The notes under the pieces: model-generated | Database searches by the model: none | Told to the model about the DNA's origin: nothing | The model's input: only the letters and a program-made list of their open reading frames with translations | Shown: one piece after another, positions 1 through 8,937 of the stretch | Position numbering within the stretch: the stretch's first letter is position 1 | How the letters are laid out: each line of letters starts with the position of its first letter | Position numbers and translations under genes: made by a program | NCBI RefSeq assembly: GCF_051201665.1 | Contig: NZ_CP179210.1 | Span: 1,054,001-1,118,000, forward strand | Direction: 5' to 3' | DNA length: 64,000 bases | From: Psychrobium sp051201665 | Lineage (GTDB): Bacteria; Pseudomonadota; Gammaproteobacteria; Enterobacterales; Psychrobiaceae

Positions 1-489
1 TGTCGTGTTAGGTTGGGATAATCTTAGCTTTGGGTCACAATATTTTATTGGTTATGTGTTGGCATTAACTTGTGCCGTGTTATGGGCGTTTTATTCATGG
101 TATTTATCGAATAATCAATCGAGTTCTAGCGATATGAGCTGGCAATGTTTGGGCGTTGCAATAGGGGCGTTAGCGATTAGCACAATGTCGGAGCCTTGGA
201 TGTTTGAGTTGTCTTGGTCTGTCGTTTTAGCCATTGTACTGCTAGGACTTGGCCCTGTTGGCGGGGCGTTTTATTTATGGGACGCTGGTTTGAAACGAGG
301 AGATAAGTCATTTATTTCGTCATTGAGTTTTTCGACACCGTTATTGTCAGCAATGTTTCTTTCGTTATTTGGCTATGTGGTGTGGTCTAGTCTAGCAGCT
401 TAATTTGGTCGATAGCGTTACTTATCATCGCGGCGGTTATTATTAATTTTCAGACAAATGATGTACAAAGCAGACAGGTTATTAAATAA
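1..489 (+). pseudogene. DMT/EamA-family transporter, 3' part, frameshifted
   Basis: The open frame from the window edge to 403 encodes hydrophobic helices typical of the second half of an EamA-type drug/metabolite exporter, with a GPVGGAFYLWDAGLKRGD stretch like the conserved late part of the family. It stops abruptly inside the last helix. The sequence TCTAGTCTAG at 386-395 is a 5-bp tandem duplication. Removing one copy restores a frame reading SLIWSIALLIIAAVIINF, a normal final membrane helix, ending at 489. The gene therefore looks inactivated, or at least altered at its C-terminus, by this duplication. The 5' end lies outside the window. Family assignment is fairly sure, the substrate is unknown. 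Confidence 0.75.
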
Positions 490-518
490 TATGATTTTTA
501 TTTAATCTTGATTTCGTC

Positions 519-767
519 ATGCCTATCTCTTGTAATCTATACGACACCATTGAGATTGTCTGTATGTTTCACTATCCAGTGACATTGACGCTTATCGATG
601 GCCAGTTAAAAACAGGGATAGCGAGAGACACTAAGCGCAATGCTGAAAATGAAGAATGTATTGAATTAGATATAGAATGCGAGAGTACGTTAGTCGTTCT
701 CTCACAACTTGATTCAATGCAGGTTAATATTGAAAACCCGCATCTCAGTTTAGTAAATTTTCGTTAG
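519..767 (+). CDS. rof: Rho-binding antiterminator (Rof/YaeO-like)
   Basis: This 82-residue protein opens with PISCNLYDTIEI and continues as a beta-rich Sm-like fold, matching the layout of Rof, whose N-terminus reads PINCDDYDNLELAC. Rof binds the Rho hexamer and blocks its RNA contacts, reducing Rho-dependent termination. The acidic middle (ENEECIELDIECE) fits the negatively charged Rho-binding face. The start is ATG 519. An in-frame stop lies just upstream (492-494) and no alternative start codon lies between. No strong Shine-Dalgarno sequence is visible. It stands alone between the broken exporter and the convergent arsenic operon. The assignment rests on recalled similarity. Confidence 0.7.
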   Translation: MPISCNLYDTIEIVCMFHYPVTLTLIDGQLKTGIARDTKRNAENEECIELDIECESTLVVLSQLDSMQVNIENPHLSLVNFR

Positions 768-780
768 TAAGCATTCGCTA

Positions 781-2025
781 CTAACTAGAGGCCTTATTTG
801 CATCGCTATCTTGTGATGGTAGCTTTAAAGAAAGTAGCGTTGCCAATGCGATGAAGGCGGTTGAAATCCACAAACAAGCCGTCAAACCATAAGCTTGGTA
901 TATCAATCCAGATAATACAGTGCCAATTAAACGACCCATCGCGTTGGCCATGTAGTAAAAGCCAACATCGAGTGACACACCATCGTTACCTGCAAAACGA
1001 ACAATTAAATAACTGTGTAATGATGAATTCACCGCAAATAATGCCCCAAAGACTAAAAGCCCGCCGATTAAACTTGCTTTGATGTAAAAGTCCATGGTTA
1101 ATGCCACCGCAATTAATGCAGGAATTAATGTGAGTAAAGCTGCCCATTTAACCGCTGTGCGACTCGATGGGACGTTTTTACTATGCTCTCCATTACCCGT
1201 AATTTTAGGCGCGATGGACTGAACGATGCCGTAAGCAATCACCCAGCTCGCCATAAAACCACCAACCCACCAATGGTTCCAGTCAAAAATTTGCGCTAAA
1301 AAGACAGGCAGTGCGACAACAAACCATACATCACGAGCACCGAATAGGAACAATCGAGCCGCTGATAACACATTAATCGAGTGACTCTTTGAGAACATCT
1401 CTTTAAACTTTGGTTTGTTTTTGGCTTTGCCAATATCACCGCGTAGTGCAAATAAACTAAAACACCACAGACAAAACAAGAACGCCGCCATAGCAGTCAT
1501 CGCATTACTAAAACCTAAGACTGTTAACAACACACCACCCAGGAAAAAACCAATGCCTTTTAGCGCATTCTTAGAGCCAGTAAGCAAGGCTATCCATTGA
1601 TAAAGTTTGTTGTTTTCATTACCAGAGACTAAAAACTTAATCGAGCTCTTAGCACTCATTTTGTTGAGATCTTTGGCAATGCCTGACAATGCTTGAGCGG
1701 CCATAACATAAGCAATAGTTAGCAACTCATTGGGGATTGCTAGCATTAACAACGCAATAACCTGCATTGCCAGACCAATATTCATGGTGCGATTTAACCC
1801 CCATTTAGCACCCAGCCAGCCACCGACAAGATTGGTCACCACGCCGAAAATTTCGTAAAACAGAAACAGCATCGCAATGCTTAAGGCGTTGTAGCCTAGC
1901 TGATGAAAATGCAGCACCACCAGCATGCGCAGCGCGCCGTCGGTTAACGTAAAGCCCCAGTAATTACCAGTGATAATCAAGTATTGCTTAAGGCTTTGCG
2001 GCAGGTTCGCTAATTTACTTAACAT
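781..2025 (-). CDS. arsJ: Organoarsenical efflux MFS transporter ArsJ
   Basis: This 414-residue protein has about twelve membrane segments and the N-terminal signature of ArsJ (NYWGFTLTDGALRMLVVLHFHQLGY). ArsJ exports 1-arseno-3-phosphoglycerate, made when the partner GAPDH uses arsenate instead of phosphate. The exported product hydrolyses outside the cell, so the pair confers arsenate resistance without reduction. It lies 2 bp downstream of the GAPDH gene and is third in an operon that starts with an ArsC-ArsR fusion, which strongly supports the function. No ArsB or Acr3 arsenite pump is visible in this window. Confidence 0.93.
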   Translation of the reverse strand: MLSKLANLPQSLKQYLIITGNYWGFTLTDGALRMLVVLHFHQLGYNALSIAMLFLFYEIFGVVTNLVGGWLGAKWGLNRTMNIGLAMQVIALLMLAIPNELLTIAYVMAAQALSGIAKDLNKMSAKSSIKFLVSGNENNKLYQWIALLTGSKNALKGIGFFLGGVLLTVLGFSNAMTAMAAFLFCLWCFSLFALRGDIGKAKNKPKFKEMFSKSHSINVLSAARLFLFGARDVWFVVALPVFLAQIFDWNHWWVGGFMASWVIAYGIVQSIAPKITGNGEHSKNVPSSRTAVKWAALLTLIPALIAVALTMDFYIKASLIGGLLVFGALFAVNSSLHSYLIVRFAGNDGVSLDVGFYYMANAMGRLIGTVLSGLIYQAYGLTACLWISTAFIALATLLSLKLPSQDSDANKASS

Positions 2026-2027
2026 GA

Positions 2028-3035
2028 TTATTTATCGCTAAGACCAACAAGTTTGACGAGTTCAGCAGTGCGGTTTGCATAGCCCCATTCATTGTCATAC
2101 CACACGTATAGTTTTACTTGGGTATCGTTAACAATCATGGTTGATGGCGCATCAATAATACTTGAGCGAGGGTCAGTGCGGTAATCAATAGACACTAAAG
2201 GACGTTCTTCATAGCCTAAAATATCTTTTAGTTCGCCTTGTGCTGCATCGCTAAGTAGTTGATTAATTTCTTCTACCGTTGTTGCTCTGTCCATTTCAAA
2301 TACACAATCGGTGAGCGATGCATTTGCTAAAGGGATACGGATTGCGTGGCCATTGAGTTTGCCTTTTAGCTCAGGGAAAATATGAGTAATGGCGGTTGCT
2401 GATCCTGTTGTTGTTGGGATCAAACTCATACCACAAGCACGAGCACGGCGTAGATCTTTATGAGGCGCATCTAAAATGGTTTGCGTGTTGGTGATGTCAT
2501 GAATAGTGGTCATGCTACCGTGTTTGATACCAACTTTTTCATGAAGCACTTTAACAACAGGCGCTAGACAGTTAGTGGTACAAGATGCGGCAGTAACAAT
2601 AGAATGTTGAGTTTTATCATAAAGGTTTTCGTTAACCCCCATCACGACATTTAATACCCCGTCCTCTTTAACAGGCGCAGTAACAACAACACGTTTAACG
2701 CCTTGGGCAAGATAACCTTGTAACAAGGCTTTGGTTTTTATTTTACCACTCGCTTCAATAACAACGTCACAGCCTGACCAATCTGTATCATTGATTGCTG
2801 TGTACTGTGTACACGGGATATTTTGACCATCGACAACGACATTATCGCCTTCGCTTGTTGCATTGTGATGCCACGTACCGTGTACTGAATCAAATGTCAG
2901 TAAATGGGCCAATGTTTTAGCGTCTCCGGCAGGATCATTAATTTGTACAACTTCAAACTCAGGCCAGTCAAATGCGGCGCGCATTGTTAAACGTCCCATA
3001 CGGCCAAAGCCGTTAATTCCAACTTTTATAGTCAT
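2028..3035 (-). CDS. ArsJ-associated glyceraldehyde-3-phosphate dehydrogenase
   Basis: This 335-residue protein has the NAD-binding GINGFGRMGRL start, the catalytic cysteine at residue 152 within SCTTNCLAP and the activating histidine at 179, so it should be catalytically competent. In arsJ operons this enzyme converts glyceraldehyde-3-phosphate and arsenate to 1-arseno-3-phosphoglycerate, the substrate of ArsJ. Its position between the ArsC-ArsR gene (24 bp upstream) and arsJ (2 bp downstream) points to this role rather than to central glycolysis. A good ribosome site (GAGGTAA) precedes the ATG. Confidence 0.93.
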   Translation of the reverse strand: MTIKVGINGFGRMGRLTMRAAFDWPEFEVVQINDPAGDAKTLAHLLTFDSVHGTWHHNATSEGDNVVVDGQNIPCTQYTAINDTDWSGCDVVIEASGKIKTKALLQGYLAQGVKRVVVTAPVKEDGVLNVVMGVNENLYDKTQHSIVTAASCTTNCLAPVVKVLHEKVGIKHGSMTTIHDITNTQTILDAPHKDLRRARACGMSLIPTTTGSATAITHIFPELKGKLNGHAIRIPLANASLTDCVFEMDRATTVEEINQLLSDAAQGELKDILGYEERPLVSIDYRTDPRSSIIDAPSTMIVNDTQVKLYVWYDNEWGYANRTAELVKLVGLSDK

Positions 3036-3059
3036 AGTTACCTCGATTAATTACGGTGC

Positions 3060-3860
3060 TTAACCGCAGAATTTATTTTTACTTGGTCGATCATTCATCG
3101 ACTTTAACGAATGTATACTATCGCTGATCAGCGCTAGGTTGTGTCTGGTTGTCTGGGCAATAACGGTTTTAGCCCATTGTGGCAATTGCGGATTAATGCG
3201 ATAAAACACCCACTGACCGTGCTTGCGTCCAGTAATAATGTCGGCTTTTTTTAGCACTGCCAGATTACGAGATAACTTGGGTTGACTGTCTTCATCCAGT
3301 GCTGCCATTAATTCACACACACAAAGCTCGCCGTGATAATGAGTCAGCATTAAGGCTTTTAAGCGGATATCGTCGGTGAGGCATTTATAGAAAACTGTTG
3401 GTTCTATATCTATTGCTGATTCGTGATCATCAGTTGTGTTGAGTTGTGGAAACTCCGCCGCTAAAAATAGTGAAATCAGATCATCAATTTCTTGTAAGGT
3501 TTTAGCAAATGCATGCTCTTGACGACGACTCTTAGGATCGGATAAATGCCACGCAAGTTGTTGAGATGTATTCTGATATTCACGACATTGTGCTTGGGCA
3601 TCGTCACATAGCGTAATTACGGTATCAAAACGTTGTCCGTCTAACTCACTAAATGATTTGGCATAGAGAGCACTGGTATCAATGGACAAATCATCGAGTA
3701 CTTTTAAAGCTCGCGGATCAACGGTTTCTGGGTTGGTCCCTGCGCTACTCACGTCAAAGTATTCACCAGCGCGATGCGTCAACAAGGCTTGAGCTAGTTG
3801 CGAACGCGCTGAATTACCAGTGCATAAAAATAAAACGCTTTGTCGACTGCTTGTTGCCAT
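3060..3860 (-). CDS. ArsC (LMW phosphatase-type) - ArsR fusion, arsenic-responsive repressor
   Basis: The 266-residue protein joins two domains. Residues 6-135 form a low-molecular-weight phosphatase-type arsenate reductase with the P-loop C13-TGNSA-R19, Asp108 in a DP loop and a Cys85/Cys92 pair spaced as in thioredoxin-linked ArsC. Residues 155-235 form an ArsR winged helix with the ELCVCEL metal-binding motif (Cys180, Cys182). It probably reduces arsenate and represses its own operon until arsenite binds. A longer GTG start exists at 3872, but ATG 3860 has a GGTGA ribosome site and fits the domain start better. A palindrome at 3863-3890 overlaps this ribosome site. Confidence 0.9.
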   Translation of the reverse strand: MATSSRQSVLFLCTGNSARSQLAQALLTHRAGEYFDVSSAGTNPETVDPRALKVLDDLSIDTSALYAKSFSELDGQRFDTVITLCDDAQAQCREYQNTSQQLAWHLSDPKSRRQEHAFAKTLQEIDDLISLFLAAEFPQLNTTDDHESAIDIEPTVFYKCLTDDIRLKALMLTHYHGELCVCELMAALDEDSQPKLSRNLAVLKKADIITGRKHGQWVFYRINPQLPQWAKTVIAQTTRHNLALISDSIHSLKSMNDRPSKNKFCG

Positions 3861-3862
3861 AA

Positions 3863-3890
3863 AAATCACCACAGTATTAATATGTGATTT
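3863..3890. promoter_or_regulatory. Candidate ArsR operator (inverted repeat)
   Basis: Perfect 7-bp arms AAATCAC and GTGATTT are separated by 14 bp, immediately upstream of and touching the start of the ArsC-ArsR fusion gene. The size and position suit binding of a winged-helix dimer that autorepresses the operon. The assignment is inferred from position and symmetry only. Confidence 0.5.
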
Positions 3891-4071
3891 ATTGTATATC
3901 TGATTTTTCGTATGTACAAGGGCGGGTTAAATAGAGAGTGATATTCTTCACTAAATCTGTGTTGTTTCAATTTGGGGTGAATTAACCCAAGACTAATGCG
4001 TGAAAAAATAAGATAATCCCCACCATATAAAATCCCTTTGCTAAATAGCACTAACCACACTGGATAATTTC

Positions 4072-6255
4072 ATGGAAATCAACGTAAATTTTCTCGATAA
4101 CCTGCGACTAGAAGCTAAATTTGATGACTTCACCGTTATTGCTGATCAGCCGATCCGTTATAAAGGAGACGGCAGCGCGCCGGGACCATTTGATTATTTC
4201 TTAGCGTCTTCAGCCATGTGTGCGGCGTATTTCGTCAAAGTTTACTGTAACTCTCGTGATATTCCGACAGATGGTATTTCGGTATCGCAAAATAATATCG
4301 TTGATCCTGAAAATAGATATCAACAAACCTTTAAAATTCAGGTGCAATTGCCAGATAGCATAAGCGAACGTGATCGCACTGGTATTTTGCGCGCTATTGA
4401 CCGTTGTACGGTGAAGCGCGTGGTGCAAAACCAGCCTGAATTTATCGTTGAAGCGGTGACTAATCTTAAAGATGAATCAGACGCGATGTTGATGGAATTA
4501 CCTGATGATGGCACACAAACGTTTATCGAAGGTAAAGATTTACCGCTAGAAGAAACCATTAAGCAAATGACTAAAATCTTAGCGGATTTAGGCATGAAAA
4601 TAGAAATTGCTTCATGGCGCAATATTGTCCCTAATGTATGGTCACTTCATATTCGTGATGCGGCATCTCACATGTGTTTTACTAATGGTAAAGGGGCGAC
4701 TAAAGAGAGCGCATTATGTTCTGCACTTGGTGAATTCATTGAACGTTTAAACTGTAACTTCTTTTATAATGATCAATTCTTTGGCCGTGATATCGCTAAT
4801 CGTGATTTTGTTCATTACCCGAATGAAAAGTGGTTTAAAGGTGGCGATGACGATTCATTGCCATGTGGCATGTTAGATGACTATAGCCGTGACATTTACG
4901 ATCCTGAGGGAGAACTTCGCGCTTCACATCTAACAGATACAAACTCTGGCAACGTTGAACGTGGTATTTGTGCATTGCCGTATCAACGTCATAGCGATGG
5001 CGAAACAGTTTATTTCCCGTCAAATTTGGTTGAAAACTTATTTTTAAGCAACGGCATGAGCGCAGGTAATAACCTAGCTGAAGCCAAAGTACAGTGCTTG
5101 TCTGAAATATTTGAGCGTGCAGTTAAAAAGCAAATCATCAGTGAAGAAATTGTCCTGCCAGAAGTACCAAAAGACGTTATCGCACAATACCCTAGCATCA
5201 AAGCGGGCATCGACGCTCTAGAAGCACAAGGTTTCCCTATTGTTGTTAAAGATGCGTCACTAGGCGGTGTGTTCCCAGTGATGTGTGTGACGTTAATGAA
5301 TCCTAAAACCGGTGGTGTTTTTGCGTCATTCGGCGGACATCCAAGTTTTGAAGTGGCACTAGAGCGCAGTTTAACCGAGTTACTACAAGGACGTAGTTTC
5401 GAAGGATTAAATGACGTACCTAAGCCAACCTTTGAAAGTGCCGCAGTCAGTGAGCCAGAGAACTTCGTTGACCACTTTATTGATTCTACTGGGGTTATTT
5501 CATGGCGCTTCTTTAGCGATAAAGCCGAATATGATTTCTGCCACTGGGATTTCTCAGGTACTACTGAGCAAGAGTGTGACAATATGTTCGCTATCTTGGC
5601 TGATCTTGGCAAAGAAGCTTATGTTGCTGAATATACTGATATTGGTGTTGCTTGTCGCATCTTAGTGCCAGACTACTCAGAAGTGTACATGGTAGACGAT
5701 CTTATTTGGGATAACACCAATAAGGCGATTAACTATCGTGAAGACATCTTAAATATTCATGCGTTAGACGATGAAGGAATTAGTGACTTACTCGATCGTT
5801 TAGAGGCAAGCGAGTTAGACAACTACACCGATATTAAGACATTGATTGGTATTGAATTCGACGAGAATACTAACTGGGGACAATTAACGATTCTAGAGCT
5901 AAAAATCTTAATTAATTTAGCGCTTGGTGACTTTGAAGAAGCGATAGAACAAGTGGGTTCATTCCTTCAGTACAATGATAACAGTGTTGAGCGTGGCTTG
6001 TTTTATCAAGCAATGAATACCGTTCTTGAGATAGCGTTAAATGATGATTTAGAAATCGAAGACTTTATTCACAATCTTAATCGTATGTTCGGTGTTGAAG
6101 TGATGGAAGCTGTTATTGGTAGCATTAATGGCGATGTCCGTTTTTATGGCTTAGAGCCAACGAATATGGATTTAGACGGTTTAGACAGACATCAACGTTT
6201 GCTTAATAGCTATAACAAGCTGCACAAAGCACGTGCGGAAAGAGTCGCTAACTAG
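4072..6255 (+). CDS. ycaO: OsmC-YcaO fusion protein
   Basis: This 727-residue protein starts with an OsmC-like peroxidase domain (residues 1-140), whose cysteines at 50 and 112 sit where the OsmC redox pair is expected. A full-length YcaO domain (about 190-570) and a helical C-terminal region (about 590-720) like the tail of E. coli YcaO follow. E. coli YcaO assists RimO in beta-methylthiolation of ribosomal protein S12. YcaO domains use ATP to activate backbone amides. No azoline-type precursor peptide or dehydrogenase gene lies nearby, so a natural-product role is not suggested. The OsmC fusion is recurrent in marine gammaproteobacteria, and its purpose is unclear. Confidence 0.88.
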   Translation: MEINVNFLDNLRLEAKFDDFTVIADQPIRYKGDGSAPGPFDYFLASSAMCAAYFVKVYCNSRDIPTDGISVSQNNIVDPENRYQQTFKIQVQLPDSISERDRTGILRAIDRCTVKRVVQNQPEFIVEAVTNLKDESDAMLMELPDDGTQTFIEGKDLPLEETIKQMTKILADLGMKIEIASWRNIVPNVWSLHIRDAASHMCFTNGKGATKESALCSALGEFIERLNCNFFYNDQFFGRDIANRDFVHYPNEKWFKGGDDDSLPCGMLDDYSRDIYDPEGELRASHLTDTNSGNVERGICALPYQRHSDGETVYFPSNLVENLFLSNGMSAGNNLAEAKVQCLSEIFERAVKKQIISEEIVLPEVPKDVIAQYPSIKAGIDALEAQGFPIVVKDASLGGVFPVMCVTLMNPKTGGVFASFGGHPSFEVALERSLTELLQGRSFEGLNDVPKPTFESAAVSEPENFVDHFIDSTGVISWRFFSDKAEYDFCHWDFSGTTEQECDNMFAILADLGKEAYVAEYTDIGVACRILVPDYSEVYMVDDLIWDNTNKAINYREDILNIHALDDEGISDLLDRLEASELDNYTDIKTLIGIEFDENTNWGQLTILELKILINLALGDFEEAIEQVGSFLQYNDNSVERGLFYQAMNTVLEIALNDDLEIEDFIHNLNRMFGVEVMEAVIGSINGDVRFYGLEPTNMDLDGLDRHQRLLNSYNKLHKARAERVAN

Positions 6256-6266
6256 TACTAAAAAGA

Positions 6267-6297
6267 AGAGCCTCAGTTTAACTGGGGCTCTTTGTTT
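6267..6297. terminator. Rho-independent terminator, bidirectional
   Basis: A 10-bp stem AGAGCCTCAG / CTGGGGCTCT (one wobble pair) with a 5-base loop is followed by TTGTTT. An A-rich run precedes it on the other strand. It sits between the convergent ycaO and TonB-domain lipoprotein genes. Confidence 0.8.
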
Positions 6298-6300
6298 AGA

Positions 6301-6975
6301 TTAGTCTAATTGAAAATCTAGTCTAACTTCTTGATTCATGCGCCTCGCAAGATTATCTTTTGATTTAGCTGGTAAATATTTCCAACGTTCTAGCGCTTTT
6401 TTCGCTTCTTTATCAAACACATTTTTGGGAGATGATGCCACTATATTGATGTTATCTACATCGCCATCTTCCAAAATATCAAATGTCATCACAACATAGC
6501 CTTCGATGCCATTTCTCGCTGCGTTAATTGGATAGCGAGGCGCTATATGCACAACTGGCCCTTTAATATCTGAAGAGGGTTGTATCACTTCAGATTTACT
6601 ATCATGAAATGACTGTGAAGTTAATTTCTTTAGGGCGGCGATTCCTGCATTATGACTTCTAGGCTCCAATAATCGCGATTCAACAGATTTTTTAAAATAA
6701 GAAATAGCGGCTTTTCTGCCTGATTCACTAGATAAACTTGAGTGAAGTGACCCTAAAAGGTGATTGATATACGCTTTGTCAAACTCAGTTTTTGGCATTA
6801 AAGTTTTTGCCATTGCAATCGCTTTATTTACGTTACCAATTTGGTACTGATCGTAAATTGAAGAGACCTGTACACCAACTGATTTACTCAGTATATAGTT
6901 GTTTTGGTGTTTTTTGGGGGACGTCTGACAGGCAGTCAATGCTAACGCGATTAATGGAATTATAATTTTTTTCAA
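6301..6975 (-). CDS. Lipoprotein with TonB-type C-terminal domain
   Basis: The 224-residue protein begins MKKIIIPLIALALTAC, a lipoprotein signal with lipidation at Cys16 and Gln at +2, which predicts the outer membrane. The middle looks helical and TPR-like (residues 35-120). The last 90 residues match the TonB_C fold (PRYPINAARNGIEGYVVMTFDILEDGDVDNI). TonB normally has an inner-membrane anchor, so lipid anchoring is atypical. The next gene encodes a diverged paralog with an almost identical leader. The specific role is unknown. It may act in envelope assembly rather than energy transduction. Confidence 0.75.
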   Translation of the reverse strand: MKKIIIPLIALALTACQTSPKKHQNNYILSKSVGVQVSSIYDQYQIGNVNKAIAMAKTLMPKTEFDKAYINHLLGSLHSSLSSESGRKAAISYFKKSVESRLLEPRSHNAGIAALKKLTSQSFHDSKSEVIQPSSDIKGPVVHIAPRYPINAARNGIEGYVVMTFDILEDGDVDNINIVASSPKNVFDKEAKKALERWKYLPAKSKDNLARRMNQEVRLDFQLD

Positions 6976-7014
6976 AAGTAATGTCCTTTTCTTAATACTC
7001 GTGTTGTGTGAGTA

Positions 7015-7752
7015 TTATTTTTTTGTTGGTTGCGTATAGAAATCTAAACGAATAGTTTGATCTTTGGCTGCTATAGGGTAATAAATCCATTGCTTAAATG
7101 CTTTTATTGATTCACTTGTATACAGGCCATTGGGCACCGATTCTTCAACACGTATATTTGCAACTCGCCCATTTTCTGTGATATCGAATTTCATAATTAC
7201 GTACCCTGCGGTGAATCGAGAACCCTCGGGATCGTTAGGAGGAATGGTAAAAAGAGCACCAGAGAACTTCTTTGGTGTGACTTTTGTTTGTTCTGCGATT
7301 AACTCTTCGATGGCCTCCAACGGCAATTTTCGACTATGCTGCGCAAGCTTTTTGGCATAGTAGTTTGTTTTTTCTTTATTTTTACGCTTCATATAAATCA
7401 ATGTTAGTGCCTTAACACTATCAAGGTAGGAATTTGATGGGAGAAAGTAAGGCGGAAGATCTACAGATTTTTCTAACAAAGGTAATGCCATGTCATAGTC
7501 AGACAATTTGAAATAGCTAATTCCTTTAAAAGCATCTATCGCAGCTCGATCGGAGAAATTTTGTGGCGAGATATCAGATGCTAACTTAATCGCCGTTTTA
7601 TAGTCACCATTAATGTAAGGACGATAAATTGTTGGAACCTTATCAATAAAAGTACTAGATACATTAGGAATGTATTCAGGACTTGAAGATATTGCTGTAG
7701 ATTGACAGGCAGTTAATGTTAACGCGATTAATGGAATTATTATTTTTTTCAC
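7015..7752 (-). CDS. Lipoprotein with TonB-type C-terminal domain (paralog)
   Basis: The 245-residue protein opens MKKIIIPLIALTLTACQS, the same lipobox leader as its neighbour, with near-identical DNA across the leader, which indicates a tandem duplication. A TPR-like helical middle (residues 40-150, including KLSDYDMALPLLEKSVDL) leads to a TonB_C-like region (GYVIMKFDITENGRVANIRVEES). It lies 39 bp upstream of the paralog and 12 bp downstream of a third lipoprotein gene, so the three probably form one operon transcribed from near 8940. Function is unknown. Confidence 0.75.
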   Translation of the reverse strand: MKKIIIPLIALTLTACQSTAISSSPEYIPNVSSTFIDKVPTIYRPYINGDYKTAIKLASDISPQNFSDRAAIDAFKGISYFKLSDYDMALPLLEKSVDLPPYFLPSNSYLDSVKALTLIYMKRKNKEKTNYYAKKLAQHSRKLPLEAIEELIAEQTKVTPKKFSGALFTIPPNDPEGSRFTAGYVIMKFDITENGRVANIRVEESVPNGLYTSESIKAFKQWIYYPIAAKDQTIRLDFYTQPTKK

Positions 7753-7764
7753 AGATAGGTATCC

Positions 7765-8937
7765 TTAGGTATCTTTATTCTTTTGTTGTTTCTTGCCCTG
7801 CGCTCTCAAATCTTTCATAAAGTTCGACTCATCGGGAACGCGAATTTTTGAAAAAACCTCGCTGATGGGTTGGGTAATAAATTGCTCAGGGAAAGTGGCA
7901 CGAAATTTAACAAATTTATCTTTTAATTTAAATAGATAAATAGAAGTGAACCCTTTCTCTCCAAGTTTTTGTTGGTATTCCCCCTGAAAATAAAGTCCTG
8001 ATATTTTCTGCTGCTCATGAGTTACCGTTAACGCCTTTGGCGCTGTAAAACTCACATCAGTCCATTCTAATTGTTTGGCTACGCTATTAAATTCGTTTTC
8101 AATATTTTTAGATTCTTGTGCCAACAAGTCTGATTCGCCATCAAAATTAACTTTGCGAATTGGATAGACGTACAAGTCAATTTTATCACTGTGATAATCT
8201 TTATTCGCGTAAGTAGAGACGCTGCCAAGTAGTGGATCGTTGTAGATGTATTGCCCCATAAAATCAAAGCCAGCTATTTTTTGAGGAACCGTTAAATCTT
8301 CTTCATAGTTGCTCGATTTTAATACCTGCGTTAAGTAGCGATTAGATAAGGTATTATCTTGTTGGAGATCTTTAATTATATGAGAAACCAAGCTTTTAGA
8401 AAATTGTGTATTGGCCTCTTTAGGATCCGTAAACAATGATTGTTGGCTGACATATGGTAAATCATAATCGTACTGTTTTATTTTTAAGTTACGCCAATAA
8501 ATAGAAACTTGCGCTTGCACATTCATTTCATTGGTCATGGGAATTAATAATAAGCTCAGTCCAGATAACGCTGCCTGAGATATCTCTCCAGCGCTTTCAT
8601 TATCTAAACTAGCGGTTGCTATCGCGATAGAATATTCAATGCTGTCATTGGCTTCATGTACTTGTGAAAAAAGTTTTGAATCAGTAAATTGCGTCGTGTA
8701 ATGAGATGTATCAACTTGATTTATTCGGCAGTAGTTTAAGGCTGATTCATCAGCAAATGCCTGACAGTTTTTTTGTAAATCTTTTGATAACTGATTGGCA
8801 AACACAGCAATAGGTGGAAGTTGAAAATCAACTTTCTTATTATAAACCGCAATCTGAGGTGAATGAGTGGTGGCACAACCCGCCACGATGGCGATTAGAG
8901 AAACGATTGATAGATTTTGGATTAGTTTATTAAGCAT
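7765..8937 (-). CDS. Hypothetical lipoprotein
   Basis: The 390-residue protein has a clear lipobox (SLIAIVAGC, lipidation at Cys21 with Ala at +2), so it is probably outer-membrane anchored. No family is recognised. The sequence is soluble, mixed alpha/beta, with a lysine-rich C-terminus (RAQGKKQQKNKDT). It is the first gene of a three-gene set with the two TonB_C-domain lipoproteins, which suggests a joint role in the cell envelope. This is inferred from context only. Confidence 0.7.
   Translation of the reverse strand: MLNKLIQNLSIVSLIAIVAGCATTHSPQIAVYNKKVDFQLPPIAVFANQLSKDLQKNCQAFADESALNYCRINQVDTSHYTTQFTDSKLFSQVHEANDSIEYSIAIATASLDNESAGEISQAALSGLSLLLIPMTNEMNVQAQVSIYWRNLKIKQYDYDLPYVSQQSLFTDPKEANTQFSKSLVSHIIKDLQQDNTLSNRYLTQVLKSSNYEEDLTVPQKIAGFDFMGQYIYNDPLLGSVSTYANKDYHSDKIDLYVYPIRKVNFDGESDLLAQESKNIENEFNSVAKQLEWTDVSFTAPKALTVTHEQQKISGLYFQGEYQQKLGEKGFTSIYLFKLKDKFVKFRATFPEQFITQPISEVFSKIRVPDESNFMKDLRAQGKKQQKNKDT

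Noticed and set aside
3866..4060. 64-codon minus-strand frame between the ars operon and ycaO
   Set aside because: It covers the operator/promoter region and has no supporting signals.
5010..5612. 200-codon antisense frame inside ycaO
   Set aside because: It is a shadow of a confidently assigned gene with no start signal or familiar content. The same applies to other antisense frames within genes.
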